DNA of 64,000 nt from Oegoconia quadripuncta (lineage: Eukaryota > Arthropoda > Insecta > Lepidoptera > Autostichidae). The stretch covers positions 6,038,413 to 6,102,412 of the forward strand of contig OX438751.1 in NCBI GenBank assembly GCA_949316235.1, written 5' to 3'. The translations under genes were made by a program, and so were the position numbers. Below the pieces are notes generated by a model. That model saw only the letters and a program-made list of their open reading frames with translations. It was not told where the DNA came from and searched no databases. Below are positions 43,193 to 54,695 of the stretch, piece by piece. Within the stretch, counting starts at the first letter, position 1. The number at the start of each line of letters is the position of its first letter.

Positions 43193-43445
43193 ACAGAATA
43201 GAACCTACTCGTCTCTTCGCGTCCCGTAAAAGGCGACTAAGGGACTCTGCCGAAAAACATTCTATAGATTTGAACGTTCAATGGCGATGCGGGCTCACCC
43301 CCTGTCACAGGTGCATTTCTGTATATTTCATAAGGCGAACCGTGTATATTGTATATGTTGATAAACTCTTAATGTTTGAAACACCCAAACACTATTGTTT
43401 GGAATATCTTTCACCACCCCATTTGGAATAAAGATTGTGACTTTA
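43193..43445 (+). repeat. repeat J, best copy
   Basis: gtaaaaggcgactaagggac, cacaggtgcatttctgtata and caccaccccatttggaataa run uninterrupted. The overlapping 82-codon frame is incidental. Confidence 0.65.
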
Positions 43446-44345
43446 TGGATGTATTAATGAAGCATAGGTACAACTATAACAGCAAAGACTATCCTTTCCC
43501 AACGATCGCTTCCCATGAGCTTTTACCATCCAATAAGGTAGTTGTCTCCGAAATACACATTTTCCTCCACGTTGAGCGCCAATGTCGCGGTACGGCGGGC
43601 GCTCAGCTGCTGTAGGTAAGATGTAGGAAATGGGCGCCGTAGAGAGAGGATAAGGTTCAGGGTCGTCGGTTTCAGGCCCCTACCAAGACTGCAGCCACTG
43701 ATGAACGGTGAAGAAGGTGAAGGTCAGGAAGAAGGTATAGGCACTTGAAATACTTAATAATGATATAATAATTTAAAGAAAGAAATAAAAGAAAGAATGA
43801 AGAGAATAGTGCCAGTACGAAAGTTGCGTCAAGGCTGCCTAGTTTTTGAAAATAATTTAGAATTCAGAATTTTATTGTTCCAAAAAAGAAAACGCCAAAG
43901 AGATTACCGAAAAGAAGACAGAATTTAAAAGAGGTTGTACACCTCGTTACAACTTTATATGCACTTTACACTATTGATTGAAAATTTACTCCTTAACTTA
44001 ACCGATTTCTATCGAACATGGCTAAGAAGAACACCAGATCAAATCAGTTGAAGTACACAGACATAAGCTTCATATTTATGACACACCTCTTTTTAAGCCG
44101 GAGCTTAAAAATAGTAGCAACTATAGAGTCGACTGCAAGTCTGATGCAACGCAGGTGATGCACGTGACAACCTATGGCGACGAAAGAGTGTTACGGTTGA
44201 GCGCAGATCATTTTTACGATAATGGTAAAGTTACACAGTTTTGGGTTGCGTAGCGAAAGGTCCAAGTTTTATTGTTTGTCTGTCCGTCATTAAAGTACAT
44301 TTGTTATGGCCGCGTAGATCCCACCCGCGCTTCCTCACCCCCGCG
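43446..44345. other. no gene; GC-rich patches
   Basis: 43575-43690 and 44305-44350 are GC-rich. The second lies just upstream of the TATA candidate at 44353. No repeat family is recognised. Confidence 0.3.
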
Positions 44346-44352
44346 GCGGTCA

Positions 44353-44386
44353 TATAAAAGCGCGTACCCCAGCAAAAGCCCAGTCT
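44353..44386 (+). promoter_or_regulatory. candidate TATA/initiator core promoter
   Basis: tataaaa at 44353-44359 is followed at the canonical distance by ccagtct, with its A at 44382 about 29 bases downstream, close to the arthropod initiator. Upstream is CpG-rich (cacccccgcggcggtc). An ATG follows at 44417 (MYLLVV) and a gtatgt splice-donor-like sequence after five codons. A very short first coding exon interrupting a signal peptide is common in insect cuticular-protein genes, but no second exon was found, so the gene is hypothetical. Confidence 0.35.
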
Positions 44387-44786
44387 TTTTTGCTGCTCAT
44401 AATTCAATTACCATTATGTACCTGCTAGTTGTATGTACAAGGAAAATAAATTCTTATCGCTCTATAATCAATCTTTTTAGTCAGAAACTCTCGATGTTGG
44501 GGCAGTCAAGTATAGGCTCCAACAACAGTTACAAATGACGAATTGGCGGTACCTGTAACAAAATGAACCGAAATTAAATGAATTCCGTTTTTTATCATTT
44601 AGCTACGGAACCCTAATGTTATTTAAGTTTATATTTAGACTAGACAGTCCTACTTTCTATTCGTCACAACCACACAAGTGGACATTCACAATATTAATGG
44701 AGCCCTTATTCGTTCCACTATTCAATTAAGGTGACACCTTCTAATATGGCTCGTAAAAAATATGTCACGAATTCTATTCATAGTCG

Positions 44787-44945
44787 CGACATTTTTTTTT
44801 TTTTTTATATGAGAGGGCGGCAATCGAGCATGCGGGTCACCTGATGGAAAGCAATCACCGCCGCCCATGGACACCCGCAACACCAAAAGGGTCACAGATG
44901 CGTTGCCGGCCTTTGAGGAAGGTGTAGGTGTAGTGAAGGTGTAAA
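44787..44945 (-). repeat. repeat I (LINE-type 3' end)
   Basis: T16 at the left, then tatgagagggcggcaatcga through tttgaggaaggtgtaggtg, the reverse of 839-992. The long tail suggests a fairly recent insertion. Confidence 0.7.
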
Positions 44946-46309
44946 CATTTAATCGTGTTTCTTTTTGATGTGCAACCCTGGTAATGTTTTTAAAGGTATG
45001 ACAAAGGTACAAGTAGGTCACCTGGTGGCAAATCCCAAACCCTGTTAAGATATTCCCGGCCATTTGCCAACTTATCATATAATTTTGTTTTATTTCCCAA
45101 CATCACAGTAACCAACTGTACGTTTGGTCTGCTTTACATAATGACACTTTTTAAAATGCCAACTTTCAAGTAGCAGAATGTTTTAGTTTGCGTAATATTC
45201 TTTTAGTTGTGTATTGTTTACCAAATGTTGAATTAAATAGGGTTTCATTTCTCTATGTATACATGTCAACCTAACAGAAGGGCTCGCATTGCTCGCCCAC
45301 CTCGCCACCCCGCTTTTTGATTCGCGCAAAGGAATTGATTATATGACTACATAATACTTGGTAAAATGATGATAAATTGCCATGTAATTATTTGTTAAAC
45401 AATAAATTGCATTGCTAACTGTAAAATTGCGAAAAGTTGTTTTGCCAAATGTTTTTTTGCCAAATGAAAATTTGGGTAACATACTTTGGCATGTGATACT
45501 TTGGGAAACGTTTTTGGGAAATGTAATTAGTAATCCGTAATGACAGGTGGGGACATCACATACCTACTTCTGATGCTGACTCACATATTTTTACCTGTGA
45601 CTGTATCCATTTAAAGTAATTTTATTATATATAATATATTAAATCTCAATTAAGTACGAGTTAATAGTTCATAATTGGTAGATAATAAAATGATTTGGTT
45701 ACAAGAGATTTCATACAACGCTAGCTTCTTACCGTAATGGGATAATAAATCTCAACCAAAACATTACGTTAACAACCTTTACCAAAAACTATCACATGAA
45801 ACCGCATCCCGATATATCATCCATCGACGCTTTAATTTTATCTTTAATTACCTGCTCTATTTTCAGAAACCAATGGACTATAAATAGATTAACAGCAGCG
45901 TTACGTTCAAGACAGCCGCTCTTCGCTGTGACGTAATCGGACATTTGTTTGACATCCGACCCGCCTTGTCCGTGAACTATTAAGAAAGTAATTTAACAGA
46001 AATAGACGTTGTTCAGAAGACGATAAGGTTGAGATGGGCATGTCACATTGATGTACTAATTACTATTAATTGGGATGTCAAATCACTCACGGCGGTATCA
46101 TGGGAAGATCTTCAGTTCGATATTACCCGCTAGTGATTTAGAATGAGTTTTATTCACCATTTTGTATCAAATGGTTATTCTTGTGTTTTGTAATAAAGAA
46201 ATGTTGAAATCTTCTTTACTATCATTTATAGGAATTTTATTACACGTTAGTTATAGGTGTTATAATTTTAAAGAGACTTTGCACATAAAAAGAATGGAAT
46301 CTCTCCATC
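44946..46309. other. no gene; ttgccaaat-rich degenerate tract
   Basis: 45370-45535 contains many ttgccaaatg, tttgggaa and attgcg words in loose tandem, recalling the 28368 tract. The rest is AT-rich. A caccaatgg/tataaatag pair near 45870 is not backed by a downstream ORF. Confidence 0.35.
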
Positions 46310-46440
46310 TCTTCGCGAGGGTGTCGTCAATCCGACTAAGGGGCTTTCCACCAAAAAACATCCATAGATTTGCACGTTATAGCGGCGATGGGCTCATCCC
46401 CTGGTCACGTGTGCATTTCTATATATTTAGTAGGTTTTTG
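46310..46440 (+). repeat. repeat J, partial
   Basis: gactaaggggctttccacca, aaaaacatccatagattt and cacgtgtgcatttctatata match 1680-1785. Confidence 0.6.
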
Positions 46441-47002
46441 TGTTATGTATATTTTCTGTCTTATTTGAGCGAAAATACCTGAAACTTTACCGGCAGTTGA
46501 ATTGTTATAATACCTATCACAGTATGTTTGCGCTTACATAGCGCATTCATAGCGCTACTATTATAATACACTCAAGATCCACAAGTGCAGTCCAAGTTGA
46601 ATTACTTTGAAAACCTTTGTAAATACAAAGGCCCTAAATAGGGCGAGTATCGAATACCATTCTGTAACTTTCCTTTAGAAATTCAAGTGTGTTCAAAAAA
46701 ATCTGGAATAATGACTGCAATTTTGAACCTGACTGTACTGTAGACATTAAAGAAATTATACTGTTATATGAGTGGATCGTTAATAGCAACGCATATACAG
46801 ACTTAATTACAAAAATGAGATGAAGGCAAATAACTCAAAAATGTCTACTGTTTCAAAGAGTTGGCAAAAATCTAATTAGATTCGAATGGAATTTGGTAAG
46901 ATTTTGAAAGTTGTGAAAACATGTGCTCTCAAATATTGAAAAAAGCGAACCAAAGAAAAATTAAGACAAACACTCTTCTTTATGCAGAATCATCTATATG
47001 TA
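46441..47002. other. no recognisable feature
   Basis: AT-rich, nothing supported. Confidence 0.3.
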
Positions 47003-47165
47003 TGCCGGATGAGTTTTTTTACCGTAAGAAAAAAAATAGGGCATATTACATACATACATAATGTCACGCCTGTTTTTTTTTTAACAAAATTGAAGTAACT
47101 ATAAATATTCTTCTTCTATAAATATGCCCTATTTTTTTCCTTACGGTAAAAAAACTCATCCGGTA
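47003..47165. mobile_element. TA-flanked MITE (163 bp)
   Basis: The arms tgccggatgagtttttttac / tataccggatgag (reversed) extend through gtaagaaaaaaaatagggc for about 44 bp. TA is present at 47001-47002 and 47166-47167. Compare 6710-7209. Confidence 0.8.
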
Positions 47166-47669
47166 TAGACAATATTTTATTATTTATGAAAATAAAATCA
47201 TTTTATTGGTCCACCTTTTGAATGTATAGATGGGATCGGAAATGACTGAGTTGCAATGTTACCGTTCGTTCTGAAATCTTAATAAGATTCTTGCGCAAAC
47301 CACTCAGTTCTTCCAAAGTTCAGTTCAGAAAAACCAATAGGAAAGTAGCAGTATATAAAAATAAAAGTTTATAGAAGTGTTGCAACGGAATAGATGGGGA
47401 AGCCGAACTAGTTTTACGAGCTGCATTCAGAGGGAATAAACTTAGAACTGCCAACTGTAGAGATATACAATGTGAACAAACTTCCATGAGGAAGACCGAA
47501 CTGGGATCACACTTACAAGGTGCTAACTACGACATTTCTAAAATCTACTCTTTACATAGAGCCCAATGGGAAAATACCAGCGCAATGTCACCTTTAGCAA
47601 ATAATAAAGAAATATAGACTTGACTTTCCATATTCTTTACTTACTTACATTTCATAATTTTACTACGCA
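47166..47669. other. no recognisable feature
   Basis: No supported feature. 47395-47580 shows purine-rich coding-like composition but is broken in all frames. Confidence 0.3.
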
Positions 47670-48057
47670 ATTAACGGGTTAGCACTTGACCGCAATCACA
47701 CCTGATGTTAAGTGAAGATGAGGCCGAAGGTGGAACCGTACTGACCCTGCAACCCCATCTTACTTGGGGGAGTGGCTATCTGACGGCCCGGATACAACAA
47801 TGCTGCCAACATTTATGAGATGGTGGTATAACTAATTGAAAATTTAAACTACCCTAAGTACTAAAAATAATAATATCATCTAGAACACAACAAAGTTATT
47901 AACATTGCTGCTTAGCGGCAAACCTGGATCCATTCAGACGGACAGTTAAAAAATCTAACACAAACAAAGTTACTAAACATGTCCACGGTCGGGAATCAAA
48001 TCCACGACTTCCGTTTATAAACATTATGTTGCTAACATTGAGCCATGGAGGCGGTTA
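47670..48057 (-). mobile_element. SINE-A, diverged and longer copy
   Basis: The family order is kept (aacgggttagcacttgacc, tgatgttaagtgaagatgag, cattgagccatggaggcggt), but the body carries an extra, partly repeated aacaaagttattaac segment. It has many mutations, so it is an old copy. Confidence 0.75.
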
Positions 48058-48071
48058 AATAATAAGAGTAA

Positions 48072-48464
48072 AGTATGAAGAATTTCATTAAGACTGTTTT
48101 CTCCATACAAACATTTTTGATTTTTTTTTGGGAACGGCAAATCCAAATTTACCTAAACTTTGTGTGTATTATCGGATAACATTAACTTAAGTATAGGCAG
48201 CGTTAATTTCTAAAAGTAACCGATTTATAAAAGTTTCAGCGAATCTAAGAAATGATTATGGGAAGCACATGAAAAGAGCTCTGTTCTTTTTTTTTTTATT
48301 ATGTGATAAATCACAGAAATTAAAAAATATTTCATGTGAAACCTTGAAATAATATTCCATTCTCCAAATAAAAAACAAATTTGGATATAGCTTTGAAAAT
48401 CGCAGGAATTGGTACATATGATTAACGAAGAAAAATAACTCCAATTTCATAGGTAAAGATGCAA
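48072..48464 (-). mobile_element. mariner-derived MITE, inverted second copy
   Basis: It is the reverse complement of 24213-24600 over almost its full length (ctccatacaaacatttttga, ccaaataaaaaacaaatttg, cctatgaaattgga-type end). Its right end is diverged and its left terminus is cut, so it is older or decayed relative to 24213-24620. Confidence 0.75.
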
Positions 48465-49301
48465 TATATTAATTTTTAAAAACAGTGAAAGCCGTCCGAT
48501 TCATTTGAGAATTGCCTGTTAGAACAACAGTGTAATTCAAAATAAACATGGTACATCACTAGTAATTACCTTCTAACAAAGGGTTTTGTTGTGCGTAATA
48601 GCGGGCCTTGTCAGCGGTCGTCGGTTTGAAACTTAGAAAGGCCTATTTGTTGTTACACGAATTTACTGGGATTCAGATAATTTGATAAATTACCATTACA
48701 CAATGCGGCGATTATAATGGTCTCTCTCTATAGCACTGCACGTACTCCAGAGATATTACCCGTCCCTTTTCCTAATAGGCAATGAAATGAGTCAACACAA
48801 AACTTTTGAAGAAATTAAAGATATTTTTTTTTTATTGCCAAACCTCCGCGATCAAAAGACATATAGAGGCAAGAGAGCTAATTTAAAATCTCCAGGAAAT
48901 AAAGTAATTTTGAATTAGGAATTAAAAACGTGTAAAATATTTTTTTAGTCTGTAGTAATAAAATTCCACTAATTAAAAACACCTTATTATTTGAATTTGG
49001 AACTATCCGTGTCCTACATTCTGTGCGAAAATTATGAATCTAAAAAATGTTTTATTAAGCGCGCCCTCGCAAAATTAGATTTTTCCTTCATTTCGGTATT
49101 TAAACGACTAAACCGGTCGACATGCGAATTGTAAAAAGTAGATGCGGTCAAACATTTCCGAATGTTTGTGAAATTCGGAATGTGTAATATTCGTGTTCTT
49201 TGCAAATGTATTTTGTTTGTTTTATTTCTGAGATGAGCATTAAACAGTATAAGAGGCGTTGCTCCAACTAAAAAAATCGTAAGATTCATAAACCTTCAAA
49301 T
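48465..49301. other. no recognisable feature
   Basis: An 85-codon minus-strand frame at 49032-49289 has no recognised domain. Otherwise AT-rich. Confidence 0.35.
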
Positions 49302-49600
49302 TGTTATTTTTTTATGCATAACGGGTTTGCACTTGACCTCAATCATACCTGATATTAAGTGAAGATGAGGCTGAAGATGGAAGCTTATTGACCTGGAAAC
49401 CCCATCCTATTTGGGAGACTGGCTATCTTATCTCTGATAACCGAAACACAACAATGGTATTAACATTACTGTTTGGGGGCAGACTTAGATAAGATGGTGG
49501 TCGCTAGCCAGGCGGACATTTTATGTCCTACCACCAACCAAACCGAGTACTAAACATATAATGGGGATCGAATGTATACATTGAGCCACAAAGGCGGTTA
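49302..49600 (-). mobile_element. SINE-A
   Basis: tttttttatgcataacgggt, gatattaagtgaagatgagg and tacattgagccacaaaggcg mark the tail, body and head. The B box region is partly deleted (atggggatcgaatg). Confidence 0.75.
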
Positions 49601-49794
49601 AATTGTTACTTATATCCCTTTGCTTCGCATATTTTCAATGCCCAACCATAACGTCACTAGTTTTTATTCAAGATTGGAATCCTTAACTTCTTTTTCCTAA
49701 TCTGATATCACCGCCGCATCAATTCTGAGCCTTAACTGGTCTCTGCAGTAATACTATTACTCTTATCTCCGAGACAAAAGTACGCAGCCAGTAA

Positions 49795-50282
49795 ACCAGG
49801 CTTCGCCTTGTGTGGAATAACTTTATCTCACTACTACTCACTTTCTCGGGATAAAAAATATCCCATGTCTTAATCTTACACATACATAAATACACACACG
49901 CACGCACACAAACACATATCTGACCAAGTAACCTCTCATATTATATTTACAACTCACATAAGCACTATAACCAAACTAATCCAGGTCTTTTCAATTTCAA
50001 TTACGCATAAAGTAAAAATCTTATCTTACCTTATCTAAAATGTACAAGAATGGAGAGCTGAGTATCCTAACACAAGTTTTAAGAAGCTTAACAGGATACT
50101 CTCACAATTGTGTACAAGATTGTTATGCTTGAATGAAAATAAATATTTTGAATTTTGAATTTTTTTAATCCAGGGTATATTCTACCTATATACCAAATTT
50201 CATCCAAATCCGTTCTTACCTTTCGCCGTAATTAGCAACAAATAAACAAACATCCAAACTTTCGCATTTATGATATTAGTAG
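49795..50282 (-). mobile_element. Helitron-N split by a LINE end
   Basis: Left part 49795-49875 (aggcttcgccttgtgtggaa, ctttctcgggataaaaaata) stops at gtcttaatc. The right part restarts at 50166 with taatccagggtatattctac and ends gcatttatgatattagta. The break is at the same base as in the 40 kb copy. Confidence 0.75.
49876..50165 (+). mobile_element. LINE 3' end inside Helitron-N
   Basis: 50040-50165 (gtacaagaatggagagctga, gtacaagattgttatgctt, aaaataaatattttg) ends in a ttttgaattttgaattt tail. (t)taatc occurs at 49870-49875 and 50165-50170. The leftmost part includes an (acac)n tract. No ORF remains. Confidence 0.65.
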
Positions 50283-50299
50283 GAGTAGGATTTACTGCC

Positions 50300-50560
50300 A
50301 TTGTGGTCAAAAACATCATCATCAGCCCGTAAACATGCCACTGCACGGATATAGGCCTTCCCTCGTATATGAGGAAGTATGGGTCATAGCCCACCACGCT
50401 GACTCAATGCGGGTTGGGGACTTCACATGCCTTTGAATTTTTATTTCTCAGGCATGCAGGTTTCCTCACGATGTTTTCCTTCACCGTTTAAGAGCTGTCG
50501 GATAAATGCACGTAAATAATTAAATTAAATTTGAAAACTCATTGGTACATTTCACTTCGT
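50300..50560 (-). mobile_element. SINE-C body, head missing
   Basis: ggccttccctcgtatatgag, cacgctgactcaatgcggg, cctcacgatgttttccttca and ttaaatttgaaaactcattg are the reverse of 2900-3120. Confidence 0.75.
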
Positions 50561-50962
50561 CAAAAACATATCCAGTCTAAATACAAATGCATACATCGTT
50601 TTTACAGTAATAATGATATTTAAACATTTACTTAACTCTAAACATAAGTTTTATATTCATAGCCATTTAAATGTTACCTTTATATGATCAACCTGTCCTA
50701 AACAATTTAAATACCTTTGCCTGTTATTTACGTTCTAGTACAATTAATATATTGCTTCCGGGCAGCCATGACGTGACCCAAATTCCCTAATATCTCCTGA
50801 CATACACGCAACAAATTAAAAAGACATGTCCTGCGTGACTATGCGGAATGAATGTTCCATTTTTATTACACACTGTACATCACCATCGGTTTTCAATGTC
50901 GGAGTTGAAAAAACTGGCAAAGTATGTGTCTCATCGGGCACGTTACAGGGTGCCGTAGCATG
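50561..50962. other. no recognisable feature
   Basis: Overlapping opposite-strand frames near 50816-51071 have no recognised motif. Confidence 0.3.
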
Positions 50963-51110
50963 TACAATACAATACAATACAATACAAATACACTTTATTG
51001 TACAAAAGGAGGACATACATTTTACAAAACACAATACTGATAAGAGTACAATTAGGCGGCCTTATCACTAAAAGCGATCTCTTCCAGGCAACCTTTGGGT
51101 GTAGGAGTAT
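50963..51110 (-). mobile_element. BMC1/jockey-like LINE 3' end
   Basis: On the minus strand ggttgcctggaagagatcgc, ttttagtgataaggccgcct and tgtacaataaagtgtatttg are followed by a (ttgta)n tail (plus-strand tacaatacaatacaatac). This is the cleanest of the jockey-like ends here. Confidence 0.75.
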
Positions 51111-51702
51111 AACTCTATAGAACAGGCAGGTTGTGCAAAATATACGAATGCAGATATGAAATACCTACATAATCAATTACTTATTTAATAAACAAAAACT
51201 AAAACCATATATTTATACATATATATTATATACATAAATAGCTATATATATATACATATAGATGGATACCACATACATAACAAAATAATACACACACAAT
51301 AAATATACTAAGTAAATAATTAACTTTTAAACACAAAATTTACCGATATGTCATAATTTTGACAATAATATTATTTGTTTACACCGTATTGCTTATACAC
51401 ATCATGAACAAAACCTTTTCACTTGATTATTTGTCCATAACAAACATATATTGCAGTATCACAAATATGAAGTACATGCTTAAAACTAGGTCTTAAATAA
51501 TGTAACGCCCCGTTGAGGCATGGCAATATTATCTTATATAGGAGAGAGCCTGACAGTTTATTATTTTCTATACTTAACTATAGTTATTATCACAGTAATA
51601 TATATATATATATTTTCAATTGAGATTTTTACATATATATTTCTTAAAGCAAGCATTGAGGAATCATAAGAGCCTTAAATATCATATAAATATTACACTT
51701 TG
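51111..51702 (-). other. probable LINE 3' untranslated region
   Basis: AT-rich DNA with a (ta)n run near 51598-51612 lies downstream of the minus-strand LINE ORF end at 51703. It may be that element's 3' end. The boundary with the tail at 50963 is not clear. Confidence 0.35.
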
Positions 51703-51905
51703 TTATCTTGAAAGAAATCATTTAGGTTATAGTAGCTTTTTTTAACAAGGAAACTTTTTAGTTTTTGGGTGAATGATTTGTTTCATTCTATATTTTTAAT
51801 TTCATTAGGAATGGCGTTGATAATTTTAATTACCGTATAATGGGGTCCAGATGTAAATAATTTCAGTTTTGAAAAGGGCTCTTTAAGTTGGTTTTGGGTG
51901 CGATT
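51703..51905 (-). pseudogene. CR1/jockey-type LINE ORF2 C-terminus
   Basis: The minus-strand frame reads HYTVIKIINAIPNEIKNIE, an in-frame TGA, then NKSFTQKLKSFLVKKSYYNL and NDFFQDNKV before a TAA at 51703-51705. The pattern (..K.YN.LP..IK......F...LK.FL..K.YY....) is the usual C-terminal tail of CR1/jockey reverse transcriptase proteins. Only the last 60-65 residues are present and one stop is internal, so it is a dead 5'-truncated copy. Confidence 0.7.
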
Positions 51906-52604
51906 GTTTCATTTTATTGTTTTAAGTGGGGAATACAGGTTCAGTTTGGTAAAATACAAAATTATTTATGCTGTTTTTTAAACTCATAGTACCTAGAAGT
52001 CAACTGAAAATAGCTGATACTTTGTAATCCTAATTGTAATTACCTTTGTTTCTATTTCGAGTTTGTTTTTTTTGAAGTTGGATCCATACTTAAATAGTAA
52101 CGACTTTTGGAGGTCGTATACCTATAATTTACCTAAATTTTTATATTTTTTATAGACTTACGAGCATAGGATCTTAGGTAGGTTATTATTCTCCACAATT
52201 CGAAGCGCGCGAAATTTTACAATAACGAATAATTTTTATTTCCTTTTTGCTTGTAAATTAAGCGTTGGTTGTAATTATACTAACCTAACGCAAAAAATAT
52301 TATTTTATATTTAATCCAGATAAGTCTCATACAGGATTAATCTACATCAGGAAAAGACTGTGTGGTAACCCTGTAAGTAAATAAGTTTATTTCGTAATTT
52401 AATTTCGTAAAGGGGTTGTGACATATGGACCGCCATCATCGAATTTGTAAGGGAACCTTTTTTTCTTATTTCGCTATGGAACCCTAAAAGGGTCAATAAA
52501 ATACTGGAAGAAATTTTATTTAAAGATAAGATAACAGACGGATGGGACACCTGATCGGATGTGGTCACCATTAGCAGTTAACCACACTCACTATTGTTAC
52601 TCTT
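51906..52604. other. no gene; AT-rich
   Basis: 52445-52490 (tatttcgctatggaacccta) resembles the end of repeat M on the minus strand. Nothing else is supported. Confidence 0.35.
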
Positions 52605-52690
52605 TTGTATATAGACGTTGGGTTAGCCTTTGACCTCAACCAGACCCGATGTTAAGTGAAGATGAAGCAGAAGGTGGAACCGTTATTTAT
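52605..52690 (-). repeat. SINE-A tail fragment
   Basis: gacgttgggttagcctttga and gatgttaagtgaagatgaag with aggtggaaccgt are the reversed SINE-A 3' end. Confidence 0.65.
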
Positions 52691-52837
52691 AAGAAGTGAG
52701 AAGAACTAAGTAAGAAACAGATTAATGAATACTAAGAGTCATGTTGATTATTTTTTATCTTTGAATTGAAAGTGTACTGACAACGTTGCCATCCCGCTAC
52801 AGTCATATAAAATTGTTATGGAAATATTCAATAGATC

Positions 52838-53142
52838 TTAATTGGGTTCACGTTTCGGAGGTCGCGGGTTCGATCCCCAGCGGGGTACATGTTTAAGTAC
52901 TCGGTTTGGTTGGTGGTAGGGCATTTTAAATGTCCGCCTGGCTAGCTACCACCATCTTATCTAAATTTGCTGCCAAGCAGCAATGTTAATAGCATTGTTG
53001 TGTTCCGGTTGTCAGAGATAAGATAGCCAGTCCCCCAAATGTGTTGGGGTTTCCGGGTCAGTACGCTTCCTTCGACCTCATCTTCACTTAACATCAGGTG
53101 TGATTGAGGTCAAGTACCAACCCGTTGTGCATAAAAAAAAAA
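52838..53142 (+). mobile_element. SINE-A, head truncated, young
   Basis: It begins inside the tRNA-like head (attgggttcacgtttcgg), has B box ggttcgatccc and an almost consensus body, and ends in A13. It is nearly identical to 53821-54170, indicating recent amplification. Confidence 0.85.
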
Positions 53143-53162
53143 AAATCTTCAGATGAGCAAAG

Positions 53163-53222
53163 TTTTTTTTTATGCACAACGGCTTAGCGCTGGACCTCAA
53201 TCACACCTGATGTAGAAGCTTC
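53163..53222 (-). repeat. SINE-A tail fragment, tail-to-tail with the previous copy
   Basis: T9 then atgcacaacggcttagcgct and ctcaatcacacctgatgt. With 53100-53142 it forms an inverted repeat separated by about 20 bp. Confidence 0.75.
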
Positions 53223-53224
53223 AC

Positions 53225-53578
53225 TAATTTTGCGACTACCGTCGGTTATGGATAGTAGATGGTAGGTATAGTCGCCAGTCGGCCAGCACCCGTCGGACAT
53301 TGCGAACGTTTCGCTATCGTCAACTATCGAGAAGCTCGCATTGTAGCTGAACGTTTCACCTGCTCAGGCTTCGTCTCCTGGCTAGACGTTCGATACGAGT
53401 GTTTTAGTGAAATAACCGGTCGATTTTTAAATGAAGGCATCATCATGACGCACTCCACATCCTCCGACTGCAACTCCTGTAGCCAGGATCAACAGCGGTA
53501 CAGCTGAAAGTCGCCTACTGAGAGTAAGCGGGTCCCGAGAGAAGACTACGCTACCTTGGACCCCAAATTTATTTTAGT
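53225..53578 (+). repeat. repeat G, longest copy
   Basis: 53445-53575 matches 6940-7060. The upstream part (tcgccagtcggccagcaccc, aacgtttcgctatcg) is seen only here and gives an 82-codon frame of mixed composition (53259-53507) with no recognised domain. It could be a fragment of a TE coding region. Confidence 0.5.
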
Positions 53579-53587
53579 AACTTAATT

Positions 53588-53692
53588 GAAGGCAGTCGAT
53601 AAGCAAAGTCGATGGATAACAGGGGCGGCTTAAAAACACTGACTTTCAGGAGGCTAACTGTCTGACACAAATCCACCAATCCGCCGTGAACC
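53588..53692 (+). repeat. 5S-SINE body fragment
   Basis: ggcggcttaaaaacactgac, tttcaggaggctaactgtct and acaaatccaccaatccgc match the SINE body at 25.4 and 32.65 kb. Confidence 0.55.
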
Positions 53693-54695
53693 AAATCAAA
53701 TCAAAATATTTTATTTCTTAGGATAAAATTATCACTTGAAAACGTCACTATTTAAATTACATTTAAATTTACGGCTCATTCACAAAGCTGACTCCCCATA
53801 GAAGAACGAGCAAGAAACTTTAACCGCCTCCGTGGCTCAATGTAAACAACATTGGGTTTACGATTCGGAGGTCGCGGGTTCGATCCCCAGCGGGGTACAT
53901 GTTTAAGTACTCGGTTTGGTTGGTGGTAGGGCATTTTAAAATGTCCGCCTGGCTAGCTACCACCATCTTATCTAAATCTGCCGCCAAGCTGCAATGTTAA
54001 TAGCATTGTCGTGTTCCGGTTGTCAGAGATAAGATAGCCAGTCCCCCAAATGTGTTGGGGTTTCCGGGTCAGTACGCTTCCATCTTCGACCTCATCTTCA
54101 CTTAACATCAGGTGTGATTGAGGTCAAGTACCAACCCGTTATGCATAAAAAAAAAAAAAAAAAAAAAAAACTCCAGGGTTGCTCTTTTAAACAGATTATG
54201 GGTTACAATTTGTGATTTCGTAATTATATGAATAATAAGACAGCTATGTCCATGCTTGCTTATCATTAAACTAGTCAGTGATTTTATAATAGCCTTTTGC
54301 TAATAATTTCTGTTTTATGATTGCTTTAAATTTATTTAAAGGCAAATTTTGAATGTCTACTGGAACCTTATTATAAAAGCGTATACATTGCCCTTTGAAC
54401 GATTTACTAACTTTATTAAGTCAGCTAACATAAACGGATAACTGGTTCTTATTCCTTATATTAACATTGTGCCTATCACTATTTTTAGCGAATAAGGTTA
54501 TATTTTTTTTGCATATAACAAATTCTCATAAATGTATTGAGAAGTCATTGTTAAGATATTAATTTCCTTAAACTTATCTCTAACAGACACTCTAGGTCCT
54601 AATTTATAAATGGCACGAATAGCACGCTTGGTGTATTATAGCTCATGCCTTCCTTCAGTAAGAAAGGCTGTGCCCCAACAGTGCGGGGACCTGGA
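53693..54695 (-). pseudogene. CR1/jockey-type LINE ORF2 C-terminus, split by SINE-A
   Basis: On the minus strand the broken frames give AIYKLGPRVSVRDKF, YENLLYAKKI, RFYNKVPVDIQNLPLNKFK and KQKLLAKGYYKITD, then FNDKQAW near the stop. These are recognisable CR1/jockey C-terminal blocks. A 3' end of about 200 bp and a gatttgattt tail at 53693-53715 follow, interrupted by SINE-A at 53821-54170. Several frameshifts and stops make it inactive. The same LINE's 3' end is at 18418-18795. Confidence 0.75.
53821..54170 (+). mobile_element. SINE-A, complete young copy in a LINE
   Basis: The element runs from taaccgcctccgtggctcaa, through the A-box-like tggctcaatg and B box ggttcgatccc, to A24 at 54147-54170. 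The host LINE reads gcaagaaact before and aactccagggttg after, as in the uninterrupted 18.65 kb copy, so aaact is the probable target duplication. The intact long A-tail indicates recent insertion. Confidence 0.9.

Noticed and set aside
44722..45078. 118-codon minus-strand ORF
   Set aside because: The central part is the translated repeat I tail with a poly-lysine run from the A-tail.
45862..45920. CCAAT and TATAAATAG promoter-like pair
   Set aside because: The boxes are only about 5-10 bp apart, there is no initiator at the right distance, and no ORF follows.
53259..53507. 82-codon ORF with mixed composition
   Set aside because: Its 3' part belongs to dispersed repeat G (copies at 4580 and 6940) and no domain is recognisable, so it is not called as a host gene.
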